DNA of 40,970 nt from Paenibacillus sp. 598K (GCF_003851045.1 NZ_BFBX01000025.1:1-40970); one strand, 5' to 3'; counted from the first letter of the stretch, positions 15,678 to 23,760 are shown. The notes: generated by a model not told the origin, from the sequence alone. Translations and numbers: made by a program.

Positions 15678-15932
15678 TCACCTGCCCCCGTCTCGATGGT
15701 CGCTCACACTTGCCTCCAATAACTGACGAATCGCTTCGGAGCGGGAGACGCCAGCCTCTTGAGACAACGTCTCGATCGTATTCCACAGCGCCTCCGGCAA
15801 TGTCAGCGACACCTTCCTCGTAATGCCGATTCGCTTGCGCCCTGCGCCTTCGCGCAGCCCGCCCCTGGCGAAGACGAAGCCCAACTGCCCCTCTTTATTG
15901 GACACGCCGACCTTGACTTGATCTGAAGACAT
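15678..15932 (-). CDS. Ribbon-helix-helix DNA-binding protein
   Basis: The C-terminal half of this 84-residue protein is a CopG/Arc-type ribbon-helix-helix: RKVSLTLPEALWNTIETLSQ (strand and helix A) followed by AGVSRSEAIRQLLEASV (helix B). The N-terminus (QLGFVFARGGLREGAGRK) is basic and glycine-rich, as in other small RHH proteins with a GRK arm. The ATG at 15930-15932 has AAGGAG 8 nt upstream. It is the first gene of an operon with the sliding-clamp paralogue and is likely autoregulatory, since AAATTAGT direct repeats overlap its predicted transcription start. RHH proteins often pair with toxins; a clamp as the partner is uncommon. Confidence 0.8.
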   Translation of the reverse strand: MSSDQVKVGVSNKEGQLGFVFARGGLREGAGRKRIGITRKVSLTLPEALWNTIETLSQEAGVSRSEAIRQLLEASVSDHRDGGR

Positions 15933-15959
15933 TGGTCGCTCTCCTTTTTGATTAAAGTA

Positions 15960-15983
15960 ACTAATTTCAATATCCACTAATTT
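15960..15983. promoter_or_regulatory. Direct repeats (ACTAATTT x2), candidate RHH operator
   Basis: ACTAATTT occurs at 15960-15967 and again at 15976-15983, a 16-bp period. They lie just downstream of the -10 box of the RHH-clamp promoter. RHH proteins commonly bind short direct or inverted repeats of this size, so this is the natural autoregulatory site. Confidence 0.45.
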
Positions 15984-15984
15984 T

Positions 15985-16013
15985 AGAATAACATGCCCTT
16001 CTGCCGATGACAA
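15985..16013 (-). promoter_or_regulatory. Promoter of the RHH-clamp operon
   Basis: On the minus strand -35 TTGTCA (16008-16013) and -10 TATTCT (15985-15990) are separated by 17 bp. The predicted start near 15978 gives a leader of about 45 nt. The surrounding 15933-16254 gap also holds the LacI promoter; nothing else is recognisable between 16014 and 16194. Confidence 0.55.
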
Positions 16014-16194
16014 TAGGTGGAATTCCTGCGCCTCGCTTATCGCATTCATAGCTAGCCCGGCCTTTAACGTCCGCCCCGCTCAGCGCCGAGGGAGAAGGCA
16101 TCACCTTCCTGAATCAGTCCGGCTCTCAGTTTGTCGCCTTGCCAGACATTAGTTCCGGCAGATACATGTCACCGGTATGAGCGGTACAGCCTGG

Positions 16195-16223
16195 TTGACA
16201 TCCGCCGAGATCCGAAGTAAAGT
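16195..16223 (+). promoter_or_regulatory. Promoter of the LacI-type regulator
   Basis: TTGACA (16195-16200) and TAAAGT (16218-16223) are spaced by 17 bp. The -10 box lies inside the palindrome at 16215-16231, which predicts autorepression. Confidence 0.65.
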
Positions 16224-16231
16224 ATTTACTT
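16215..16231. promoter_or_regulatory. Galactan regulator operator at its own promoter
   Basis: AAGTAAAGTATTTACTT is a perfect 7-3-7 inverted repeat. It matches the operator GAGTAAATAATTTACTT found at 17571-17587 before the galactanase operon in 13 of 17 positions, including both TAAA/TTTA cores. It overlaps the -10 box of the regulator gene. Confidence 0.7.
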
Positions 16232-16254
16232 AATCCAAAACTCGGAGGTCCACA

Positions 16255-17244
16255 ATGGCTACCGTCAAGAAAATCGCCGAAATGCTCGGTCTCTCCAATG
16301 CGACCGTCTCCAGGGTGCTGAACCACGACCCCAAGCTGTCGGTTAGCGAACAGACCCGGACCGCCATCTTAAAGGCTGCCGAGGAGACCGGCTACAAGAA
16401 GAAAAAAATTAATCCGAAGATCGACAACATCGCCCTGCTCTACTGGGTCGACGAGGGAGAGCAGCTCGATAATGTGTTCTCCGAATCGATCCGCAGCGAG
16501 GTGCTCGAGCAAGCCCGGAGCCGCAACATGGAAGTCGTGCAATACGACAAACAGGGCGGCATCGCCGCCGTCCAGGGAGATATCACGGCGTTTATCGCGA
16601 TCGGCTGGTTCGACATGGCCGAGATCGAGCATCTCAAGCAGATTACGACCAAGGGCGTATTCATCAATACGAACCCCGACGAAAGCCTGTTCGACAGCGT
16701 GCAGGCCAACCAGGAATCGATGGTCAGACAAATCGTCGACTACTATGTGCAGAAAGGCCATACGCGCATCGGCTTCATCGGCGGGCCCGACTACGAGATG
16801 ACGACCCGCAAGCCGCTGATGGACGTCCGCGAGTGGTCCTTCCGCCAGACAATGGCGTATTACAACTTGCTGGACGAGGATCGCATCTTCATCGCCGACC
16901 GCTTTACCGTCAAAGAGGGCTACCGGATTGGCTTGCAGGCGATCGAGCAGCTTGGCAATGCGATGCCGACCGCCTTTTGCGTCGCCAGCGACGCGTTGGC
17001 GATTGGCGCGCTCCAAGCCTTCAACGAGCAGAAGTGGGAAATTCCCGAGCAGGTCGCTTTTTTCAGCATTCACGATATCGGCATCGCCCAGTATGTATCG
17101 CCGCCACTGACGACGTTCCATATCGACATCTCCATCATCTGCAGCTCCGCCCTCGACTTGCTGCGCGAGCGCGTCCTCCACAACCGGACGACGACGAAGT
17201 CGGTCTACATCAACGGCACGCCGGTCTTCCGCAAGAGCTGCTGA
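16255..17244 (+). CDS. LacI/GalR-family regulator of the galactan locus
   Basis: This 329-residue LacI-family protein starts with the canonical helix-turn-helix MATVKKIAEMLGLSNATVSRVLNHD (residues 1-25) and hinge region ILKAAEETGYKKKK. A periplasmic-binding-like sensor domain follows: NIALLYWVDEGE, GHTRIGFIGGPDYEM, AFCVASDALAIGALQAF and a closing PLTTFHIDI. GGAGG lies 6 nt before the ATG. It is transcribed in the same direction as, and just upstream of, a galactanase/galactooligosaccharide operon. Palindromic sites of matching sequence lie at both promoters, so it most likely represses itself and the operon until a galactan-derived sugar binds. The ligand is inferred from the neighbours. Confidence 0.88.
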   Translation: MATVKKIAEMLGLSNATVSRVLNHDPKLSVSEQTRTAILKAAEETGYKKKKINPKIDNIALLYWVDEGEQLDNVFSESIRSEVLEQARSRNMEVVQYDKQGGIAAVQGDITAFIAIGWFDMAEIEHLKQITTKGVFINTNPDESLFDSVQANQESMVRQIVDYYVQKGHTRIGFIGGPDYEMTTRKPLMDVREWSFRQTMAYYNLLDEDRIFIADRFTVKEGYRIGLQAIEQLGNAMPTAFCVASDALAIGALQAFNEQKWEIPEQVAFFSIHDIGIAQYVSPPLTTFHIDISIICSSALDLLRERVLHNRTTTKSVYINGTPVFRKSC

Positions 17245-17407
17245 GGGCGCTGCCCAAGGAGGCTTGCGTCCCCTATCTGCGCCTCCTGACAGCGAGGGAC
17301 TTTTATCGGGGCCGTTTTGGCGGCACGGATGAATTTCGCGCACAAACAACCCCGTCCCGAACGTGAGATCATACCATTTTTCCGCCTGACCTTCATCACC
17401 AAACAAA

Positions 17408-17460
17408 GCGCCGTAGCCGTCGTTACTGTAACGCTCGCCACGGCGCTTATTTGCCGTTTT
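17408..17460 (+). terminator. Hairpin and T-run after the LacI-type gene
   Basis: AGCGCCGT (17408-17415) pairs with ACGGCGCT (17441-17448). Inside it CGTTAC-T-GTAACG forms a second stem, and TTATTTGCCGTTTTTT follows. It stands between the regulator and the galactan promoter and would insulate one from the other. The rest of the 17245-17534 gap shows nothing recognisable. Confidence 0.55.
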
Positions 17461-17534
17461 TTGCGTGCGTGAATATCTAGAATGGAAACTTTACTCCTTA
17501 GCACGTCACATTCTGGAAAACGCTATCTTTTTCG

Positions 17535-17564
17535 TTGACAGCTTTTTCGTCCCTGTGCTATTAT
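17535..17564 (+). promoter_or_regulatory. Promoter of the galactan utilisation operon
   Basis: TTGACA (17535-17540) and an extended -10 TGC-TATTAT (-10 box at 17559-17564) are separated by 18 bp. The start would fall near 17571, exactly where the first operator begins, so bound repressor would block initiation. Confidence 0.7.
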
Positions 17565-17570
17565 GTCGTT

Positions 17571-17609
17571 GAGTAAATAATTTACTTTATTAAATTAAAT
17601 AATTTATTT
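17571..17609. promoter_or_regulatory. Tandem operators of the galactan operon
   Basis: GAGTAAATAATTTACTT (17571-17587) is followed 22 bp later by AATTAAATAATTTATTT (17593-17609), which agrees in 14 of 17 positions. Their spacing of two helical turns puts them on the same DNA face. The first matches the palindrome at the regulator's own promoter. Confidence 0.7.
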
Positions 17610-17622
17610 AAAGGGTGAGGTA

Positions 17623-18699
17623 ATGACGTTTTTCAAAGGCGTGGACATCTCGATACAACAGGAGATCGAACAATTAGGGGCAAAGTATTATGATCAGGGT
17701 AAGGAAGGCGATGCGGTACAGATCCTCGCTAGCTATGGAGTCAATGCGGCACGGCTCCGGCTCTGGCATCATCCATACGACGAGAGTGGGCAGCCGTATG
17801 GCGGCGGGACCAACGATCTGGCTGCGACGATCGCGCTTGCCCGGCGAACGGCGCAGCACGGCATGCAGTTCATGCTTGATATGCACTACAGCGACTTCTG
17901 GGCGGACCCGACGACACAGGTGAAGCCCAAGGCTTGGCAGGAGCTGACCGGGACTGCGCTCGAGGACGCCGTATACCGACACACCTACGATACGCTGCAG
18001 GCGCTCGGCTCGCAGGGTCTGGCGCCGGAGCTGATCCAGATCGGCAACGAGATCACGAACGGCCTGCTCTGGCCGGATGGCAGCACAGACAACCGCGACG
18101 CGATGATCCGGCTGCTCGCGGCTGGCGTCCAGGCGGCCAAGGATTGTCAGCCCGAGATCCGCACGATCATCCATCTGGACTGGGGCGGGGACAATGCGCT
18201 GTACCGTCGCTGGTTCGACCCGATCGCAGAGGCGGGCCTGGACTACGATATCATCGGAATGTCCTACTATCCCTTCTGGCACGGCACGATGGAGCAGCTC
18301 CGGCACAACATGAACGATGTCACCGCGCGCTACGACAAGGACGTCCTGATCGCCGAGACGGCTTTTCCGTTTACGACGGAGCAGATCGCCAGCGAGACGA
18401 TGATCTTCACCGCGGAGCATGCGGATACGGTGCCTTATACGATCGACCCGCAGGGCCAACTCGACTACATGGTCGAGCTGATGCAGACGATCCAGGCTGT
18501 CGAGGGCGGGCGCGGCCTTGGCTTCTTCTACTGGGAGCCAACCTGGGCCAATCTGCGGTCGGCCTGCTGGGCGGCCGAACCAGGCACCCGCTATCTGAAC
18601 AAAGACAACAATGTCGCCAACGTCTGGGCCAATCTGGCCTTGTTCGACCTGGAGGGCCATGCGCTGCCTGCGCTGCAAGCCATCCGCGAGTTCAAATAA
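17623..18699 (+). CDS. GH53 endo-beta-1,4-galactanase, cytoplasmic
   Basis: This 358-residue glycoside hydrolase family 53 enzyme opens with FFKGVDISIQQEIEQLGAKYY and LRLWHHPYD, followed by GGGTND and DMHYSDFWADP. The catalytic acid/base is Glu143 (QIGNEITNG) and the nucleophile Glu245 (LIAETAFPF), at the expected ends of TIM-barrel strands 4 and 7. There is no signal peptide, so it should cut imported galactooligosaccharides in the cytoplasm by the retaining mechanism. The ATG has GTGAGG or AAGGG close upstream. It is first in an operon with the importer genes. In the Bacillus subtilis gan operon the intracellular step is done by a GH42 beta-galactosidase and GH53 is secreted; here a GH53 takes the intracellular position. 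Its secreted paralogue lies at 22005. Confidence 0.92.
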   Translation: MTFFKGVDISIQQEIEQLGAKYYDQGKEGDAVQILASYGVNAARLRLWHHPYDESGQPYGGGTNDLAATIALARRTAQHGMQFMLDMHYSDFWADPTTQVKPKAWQELTGTALEDAVYRHTYDTLQALGSQGLAPELIQIGNEITNGLLWPDGSTDNRDAMIRLLAAGVQAAKDCQPEIRTIIHLDWGGDNALYRRWFDPIAEAGLDYDIIGMSYYPFWHGTMEQLRHNMNDVTARYDKDVLIAETAFPFTTEQIASETMIFTAEHADTVPYTIDPQGQLDYMVELMQTIQAVEGGRGLGFFYWEPTWANLRSACWAAEPGTRYLNKDNNVANVWANLALFDLEGHALPALQAIREFK

Positions 18700-18722
18700 T
18701 CAACATACGAGGGGGATACGCT

Positions 18723-19949
18723 ATGAACAGAACACTTCGCATCAGTCTTGCATCGACAGCGCTGCTCGCCGTCCTGTCCGGCTGCGGCAACTCATCGACG
18801 CCGTCATCTGAAGGCGACAACAAAGGAACCAAGGAAGATAAAACATCCATTACGCTGTGGACCAACTTCCAGGTGGAGGCCGAGCTGCTGCAGCGCTACG
18901 CGGACAAATGGTCGCAGGAGACCGGCAACGAGGCCAAGATCGTCCACAATAGCATCGAGGTACAGCAGTTCGTCCAGGCGGCCAACAGCGCAGGCGGACC
19001 GGACGGCGTATTCGGGATCCCTAACGATCAACTCGCCAGCTTCGCGACTGCCAATCTCACCGCCGAGGTGCCGGCCGATCTATATCAAGACAGCGATTAT
19101 GTCGACGCCGCCGTGCAAGCGAGCTACGTCAACGGCAAGCGCTACGGCGTGCCGATCGCCGTCGAGACGATTACGCTGTTTTATAATACGGACAAGGTCG
19201 ACGCGCCTCCCGCCACCTGGGACGAGCTGCTCGAGAGCGCTCGCGCGAGCGGCGGCATCAAGTTCGATGCGACCAGCATCTACTACGATCTCGGCTTCCT
19301 CCGGGCCTTTGACAGCTATATCTTCCAATGGTCGGACAACGCCTATGATGTCGCCGACATCGGGCTGGGCAACGAAGGGGCCGTGCAGGCCTACAGCTAC
19401 CTCAGGCAGATGGTCGACGATGGCTTCCTGTCCGCCGACATCACCTTCGATATCGCCCGCAGCGCCTTCGAGAATGGCGAGACAGCCTACTATATCGGCG
19501 GCCCGTGGGATATCGACGCCTTCTCCTCTGCTGGCGTGAACTTTGCCGTGGCGCCGATGCCGACGCTGAACGACAAGCGCTTCGTCACCCCGGTCGTCAC
19601 CCAGGTCGGCTTCGTCAGCTCCAAGTCCAAGAATCAGGACGCCGTGTGGGAATTCTACAAATATCTGATCGACGAAGCGGCCGTGGAGTTGTATGAGACG
19701 GGCGACCGACTCCCGGCCAAGCTGGCCGTACAGGAGCAGATCGAGACGGATGCGATCGCGGAAAGCTTCATCAACCAGATCGCCGCTGGGGAGCCGTTGC
19801 CTTCCGTCGCCGAGCTGGGGCAGCTTTGGACGCTCTACACGGACAACATGCGCCTGCTCTTCGGCGGCTCGATCTCGCCGGAGGAAGCGGCCCAATACAT
19901 CGAATCGCAGCTGCGGGATGCGATCGAGCTGATGCATTCCGGCTCATAG
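18723..19949 (+). CDS. Galactooligosaccharide ABC transporter binding lipoprotein (GanS-like)
   Basis: This 408-residue lipoprotein has signal peptide LRISLASTALLAVLSGC with lipobox Cys21, then a Ser/Lys-rich linker and a family-1 extracellular solute-binding protein of the maltose-binding type: ITLWTNFQVEAELLQRYADKW, PDGVFGIPNDQLASFATANL, NGKRYGVPIAVETITLFYNTD and GETAYYIGGPWDIDAF. The ATG at 18723 follows GAGGGGG by about 8 nt and lies 23 nt after the galactanase stop. A longer frame in the same phase reaches back inside the galactanase gene and is not used. With the two permeases downstream it forms the importer for galactan fragments; no ATPase gene is present, so a shared MsmX-type ATPase is expected. 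Confidence 0.9.
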   Translation: MNRTLRISLASTALLAVLSGCGNSSTPSSEGDNKGTKEDKTSITLWTNFQVEAELLQRYADKWSQETGNEAKIVHNSIEVQQFVQAANSAGGPDGVFGIPNDQLASFATANLTAEVPADLYQDSDYVDAAVQASYVNGKRYGVPIAVETITLFYNTDKVDAPPATWDELLESARASGGIKFDATSIYYDLGFLRAFDSYIFQWSDNAYDVADIGLGNEGAVQAYSYLRQMVDDGFLSADITFDIARSAFENGETAYYIGGPWDIDAFSSAGVNFAVAPMPTLNDKRFVTPVVTQVGFVSSKSKNQDAVWEFYKYLIDEAAVELYETGDRLPAKLAVQEQIETDAIAESFINQIAAGEPLPSVAELGQLWTLYTDNMRLLFGGSISPEEAAQYIESQLRDAIELMHSGS

Positions 19950-19970
19950 CGCAGTCAGGAGACAAGGACG

Positions 19971-20879
19971 ATGAACAAAGTAAAATCCAATCTCACCGCG
20001 TATAGCTATTTGTCGCCGGCGCTGCTGTCGATCTTCTTCCTGACGCTGCTGCCGGTCGTCTACACGGTGTATATATCCTTCACCAACTACAACCTGTACC
20101 ACTTGGACGACTACGACTTCGTCGGGCTGAAAAACTATCAAACGCTGCTCGGCGGGGCGATTCAAGAGGTGTTCTTCTCGGTGCTGCTGTGGACGATCGT
20201 CTTCGCCGCGCTCAGCACGCTGCTGGCTTATGCGACCGGGATGGGGTTGGCGGTGCTGCTGAACAACCCGCTCATGAAGGAGTCCAAGATCTATCGCTCG
20301 ATCCTGATCATCCCGTGGGCGCTGCCGGCCACGATCGCCCTGCTGTCCTGGCAGGGGCTGCTCAACGAGCAGTACGGCGGCATCAACCAGGTGCTGATGG
20401 CGCTTGGCTTCGCGGAGGGGCTGCCGTGGATGACCGATGCGTTCTGGGCGCGGACGGGGATCATCCTCGTCAATATCTGGCTTGGCTTCCCCTTCATGAT
20501 GAGCATCTGTCTGGGCAGTCTGCAGTCGATCCCGCCGACCTTGTACGAGGTGGCCAACGTCGAAGGGGCTTCCCGCTGGCACGCGTTCCGGCGCATCACG
20601 CTTCCGCTTACCTTGAAGGTGAGTCTGCCCTTGGTGGTCGCCTCCTTCGCGTCCAACTTCAACAACTTCGGCAATATCTACATGATCACCCAGGGCGGCC
20701 CGGCCAAGGTCAACTCGCCCTTCGCTGGCAGTACGGATATCTTGGCGAGCATGGTCTACAAGATGACGGTCTGGTCCAACCGTTACGACCTGTCGGCCAC
20801 GCTCAGCATCGTCATCTTCGCGATCGTCGGTGTCCTCACGCTGGTCAATCTCCGATTGTCCGGCGCGTTTAAGGAATAG
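19971..20879 (+). CDS. Galactooligosaccharide ABC transporter permease, MalF type (GanP-like)
   Basis: The first membrane segment of this 302-residue permease is SYLSPALLSIFFLTLLPVVYTVYISF, and about six segments are predicted. The coupling loop YEVANVEGASRWHAFRRITLPLTL matches the EAA motif of sugar importers, and MITQGGPAKVNSPFAGSTD is typical of MalF/GanP. AGGAGA or AAGGA lies just before the ATG, 21 nt after the binding-protein stop. It pairs with the following MalG-type permease. Confidence 0.92.
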   Translation: MNKVKSNLTAYSYLSPALLSIFFLTLLPVVYTVYISFTNYNLYHLDDYDFVGLKNYQTLLGGAIQEVFFSVLLWTIVFAALSTLLAYATGMGLAVLLNNPLMKESKIYRSILIIPWALPATIALLSWQGLLNEQYGGINQVLMALGFAEGLPWMTDAFWARTGIILVNIWLGFPFMMSICLGSLQSIPPTLYEVANVEGASRWHAFRRITLPLTLKVSLPLVVASFASNFNNFGNIYMITQGGPAKVNSPFAGSTDILASMVYKMTVWSNRYDLSATLSIVIFAIVGVLTLVNLRLSGAFKE

Positions 20880-20924
20880 TGCCGCCATGACTGAACATAG
20901 CACCTGTTACGGGAGGCCCACTGT

Positions 20925-21752
20925 ATGAAAAAAAATCAACGTCTCGGGCTCTGGCTCAGCCGGCTCGTCATCTGGCTCGTCATCCTGTGCACCCTGTTTC
21001 CGACCGTCTGGATCCTGATGGCCTCCTTCTCCGCCGGTCAGAGCTTCTTCAGCGCCTCGCTGGTGCCGACGAAGCTGACCGCAAGCAACTATTCGCGCTT
21101 GCTGGCGGAGACGGACTTCCTGACCTGGGTCGGCAACTCGCTGAAGATCTGCCTCTGTGTATCGGTCATTCAGCTATTCCTGACGAGCACGGCCGGTTAC
21201 GCCTTCTCCCGCATGCGCTTCCCCGGCCGCAAGAACGGGCTGCTCGCCCTGCTCGTCCTGCAAGTATTCCCGAGCAGCATGGCTGTCTCGGGCTTCTACA
21301 TCCTTATCTACCGGTTTGGTCTATCGGATAGCCTGCTGACGCTGGTACTCGTGCTGGCTGGAGGGAGCGCCTTCAACATCTGGCTGCTCAAGGCTTATAT
21401 CGATACGATCCCCAAGGAGCTCGACGAGGCTGCCTTTGTGTCGGGCGCCAGTCATTGGGTCGTGTTCCTGCGCATCATCCTGCCGCTGGCGCGGCCGCAG
21501 CTCGCCGTCATCTTCGTATTTTCCTTCATCGCGGCTTACAGCGAGTACGTGATCACATCGATCTTCCTGAACAACCCGGCCAACCATACGCTGGCGCTCG
21601 GACTGCAGACGTTCATCACCAATCAGTTCGCCGCCAACTGGACGCTGTTCGCAGCGGCCGCCGTCCTGGCCTCGCTGCCGATCATGCTGATGTTCCTGTT
21701 CATGCAGCGCTACATCCAGAACGGTCTGGCCTCGACCGGTACGCAGGGCTAA
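20925..21752 (+). CDS. Galactooligosaccharide ABC transporter permease, MalG type (GanQ-like)
   Basis: This 275-residue MalG-family permease has a first membrane helix LSRLVIWLVILCTLFPTVWILMASF, the EAA-type loop DEAAFVSGASHWVVFLRIILPLARPQL and a conserved C-terminal cytoplasmic helix ending MQRYIQNGLASTG. Before its ATG is GGGAGG with 8-nt spacing. It is the last gene of the importer and is followed by a large hairpin and then the secreted galactanase. Confidence 0.92.
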   Translation: MKKNQRLGLWLSRLVIWLVILCTLFPTVWILMASFSAGQSFFSASLVPTKLTASNYSRLLAETDFLTWVGNSLKICLCVSVIQLFLTSTAGYAFSRMRFPGRKNGLLALLVLQVFPSSMAVSGFYILIYRFGLSDSLLTLVLVLAGGSAFNIWLLKAYIDTIPKELDEAAFVSGASHWVVFLRIILPLARPQLAVIFVFSFIAAYSEYVITSIFLNNPANHTLALGLQTFITNQFAANWTLFAAAAVLASLPIMLMFLFMQRYIQNGLASTGTQG

Positions 21753-21768
21753 AGCAAGAGAGATCTCG

Positions 21769-21836
21769 GCGCAGACGACGCAGACAGCGCTGATGAATTA
21801 GACGGCGCTGTCTGGCGCGCCGCGCGCCGTCTGCGC
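21769..21836 (+). other. Nested long hairpin between importer and secreted galactanase
   Basis: An outer stem GCGCAGACG (21769-21777) / CGTCTGCGC (21828-21836) encloses a perfect inner stem AGACAGCGC (21782-21790) / GCGCTGTCT (21805-21813). No T-run follows, so it is unlikely to be a simple terminator. It may protect the upstream mRNA or separate expression of the importer from that of the secreted enzyme. The rest of the 252-base gap (21753-22004) holds no convincing gene. Confidence 0.6.
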
Positions 21837-22004
21837 GAGAGGAGGTGAGGCGGTCGGCTTTACAGGCTGCCCTCAAAAGGAAGCCTACGATCACGAAATC
21901 GATCTTCCGACCGACCAGACCATCACATTTCAGCAGATTCGATTCCGTGCCTCTACGGCATTTTGAGGCCAACCTGCCATATGAAACATGGGAGGGACTA
22001 AGCG

Positions 22005-23651
22005 ATGGTAAGGAATTGGGTGCGAAGGACGGGCATCGCCGCGCTCGCAGCGGTCGTGCTGCTGGGCGGGCAAGCCGTCACGCCGGTGACGGCGGCTAAC
22101 GAGGCTTCATTTATCCGAGGTGTGGATGTATCGATGTTAAGCATGGTGGAGGATCTGGGCGGCGTCTACTACGACAACGGCGTAGCTGGCGATGCGCTGG
22201 AGATCCTGCACGATCATGGCGCGAACTTCGTGCGGCTGAAGCTGTGGGTCGATCCATACGATGCCAACGGCAATCCGTACGGCGGCGGGACCAACGACTA
22301 TGAGACGACGCTGGCGCTCGCCAAACGCGCCGATGCGCTCGGCATGGGCGTACTGCTCAACTTCCATCTGAGCGACTGGTGGGCGGACCCCGCCAAGCAG
22401 ATCAAGCCCAAGGCGTGGAGCGGTCTCTCTTATTCCAGCCTGCGGACGACCGTCTTCAATTACATGAAGGACACGCTTAACGACTTCGCGGCGGAGGGCA
22501 TCATCCCCGAGATGGTACAGGTGGGCAACGAGATTCCGACCGGCATCCTGCATAACGACGGCAAGGTCGGCGGCGGCATCACCGACTTCAGCAATCTGGC
22601 GGGGCTTCTCGAAAGCGGTATCAACGGCGTGCGCGCCTCGGCAGCGGCGAACACCGAGATCGTCCTCCATCTCGACCACGGCGGCAGCTATTCGCTCTAT
22701 CGCTGGTGGTTCGATAATGTGTTCGCTGTGAAGCCGAATCTTGACTTCGACGTCATCGGCCTCTCCTTCTACCCGATGTGGCACGGCACGATGGAGGAGC
22801 TGGAGTACAACCTCAACGATATCAGCAAGCGGTACGACAAGGATGTCGCGATCGTCGAGACCGCCTACGCGCACACGCTAGCCGACGGCGACGGCGCAGG
22901 CAATGTATTCATCAGCGGCGACGAGAACATCGCCGGCTACCCGGCCACGCCGCAGGGACAGTTCCAATTCATGAACGAGCTGGAGACGATCCTGCTCAAT
23001 GTCGCCAATGATCGCGGGCGCGGCTTCTTCTACTGGGAGCCGACCTGGACGCCGGTGCCGGGCGCCGTATGGGGGACGGCGGCAGGCGTCGCCTACGCCA
23101 ACGACTCCGTCACGCCGACCAACACGTGGGACAATCTGACGCTGTTCGACTTTGGCGGCCACGCGCTCCCCTCGATGTCGGTGCTGAACGAGCCGACAGC
23201 CAATCGGGTCGTCAACCCCAGCTTTGAGGCCGACGGCTACACCAATACGCCGTCCGGCTGGAATGTGTGGCTCCAGAGCGGCACGCCTGCGACGGCGATC
23301 AAGACCGAGAGCAGCTATGTGTTCGACGGCAGCCACAAGCTGACCTTCTGGCATCCGTCCAGCTACAGCGCCTCGATCTATCAGACCTTCAGCGGACTCG
23401 AGAATGGCACCTACTCGCTCAGCGTGTGGGCGATGACAAACGGGGATCAGAATGCGCTCCAGCTCTATGCCAAGCACTACGGCGGACCCGAGAAGACGAA
23501 GACGATCGAGACGAGCGACGTCAATTGGAACCGCTTCACCATTGACAACATCCAGGTGACAAACGGCTATCTGGAGATCGGCATCTATACCGATGCCAAT
23601 GCGAATGACTGGGTCAATCTGGATAAAGTTACACTTCGCAAGGTTCAGTAG
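22005..23651 (+). CDS. Secreted GH53 endo-beta-1,4-galactanase with C-terminal CBM61-like module
   Basis: This 548-residue secreted enzyme has signal peptide VRRTGIAALAAVVLLGGQAV with likely cleavage after VTAA (about residue 31). The GH53 domain (about 35-395) carries catalytic Glu176 (QVGNEIPTG) and Glu285 (AIVETAYAH), plus GVDVSMLSMVED and FYWEPTW. Residues ~400-548 form a beta-sandwich module starting RVVNPSFEADGY and containing FDGSHKLTFWHPS, IYQTFSGLENGTYSLSVWAM and DWVNLDKVTLR, consistent with family-61 galactan-binding modules often attached to GH53. Before the ATG lies GGGAGGG at about 8 nt. It would cut beta-1,4-galactan side chains of pectin outside the cell, feeding the importer upstream. 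It closely resembles the cytoplasmic GH53 at 17623, suggesting a duplication. Confidence 0.93.
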   Translation: MVRNWVRRTGIAALAAVVLLGGQAVTPVTAANEASFIRGVDVSMLSMVEDLGGVYYDNGVAGDALEILHDHGANFVRLKLWVDPYDANGNPYGGGTNDYETTLALAKRADALGMGVLLNFHLSDWWADPAKQIKPKAWSGLSYSSLRTTVFNYMKDTLNDFAAEGIIPEMVQVGNEIPTGILHNDGKVGGGITDFSNLAGLLESGINGVRASAAANTEIVLHLDHGGSYSLYRWWFDNVFAVKPNLDFDVIGLSFYPMWHGTMEELEYNLNDISKRYDKDVAIVETAYAHTLADGDGAGNVFISGDENIAGYPATPQGQFQFMNELETILLNVANDRGRGFFYWEPTWTPVPGAVWGTAAGVAYANDSVTPTNTWDNLTLFDFGGHALPSMSVLNEPTANRVVNPSFEADGYTNTPSGWNVWLQSGTPATAIKTESSYVFDGSHKLTFWHPSSYSASIYQTFSGLENGTYSLSVWAMTNGDQNALQLYAKHYGGPEKTKTIETSDVNWNRFTIDNIQVTNGYLEIGIYTDANANDWVNLDKVTLRKVQ

Positions 23652-23707
23652 TACTTTGTATTACCTGGCTTCTATAGCCTCTATAAAGAGATCCTCGCAT
23701 TAAGAAA

Positions 23708-23745
23708 GCCTCAAGCGAAGCTACATCGCTTGAGGCCTTTTCTTT
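23708..23745. terminator. Bidirectional intrinsic terminator
   Basis: GCCTCAAGCGA (23708-23718) pairs with TCGCTTGAGGC (23726-23736), an 11-bp perfect stem with a 7-nt loop. CTTTTCTTTT follows on the plus strand, and on the minus strand the stem is followed by TTTCTTAAT. It ends both the galactan operon and the convergent L25/Ctc gene. Confidence 0.9.
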
Positions 23746-23760
23746 TCAAAACTCACTTGA

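Noticed and set aside
16369..17406. 345-codon minus-strand open frame
   Set aside because: It is antisense to the LacI-type gene, which has a canonical helix-turn-helix, promoter and ribosome-binding site.
21845..22099. 84-codon GTG-started frame after AGGAGG, before the secreted galactanase
   Set aside because: The spacing to AGGAGG is too short, the frame overlaps the real galactanase start in another phase and the product is basic and shapeless.
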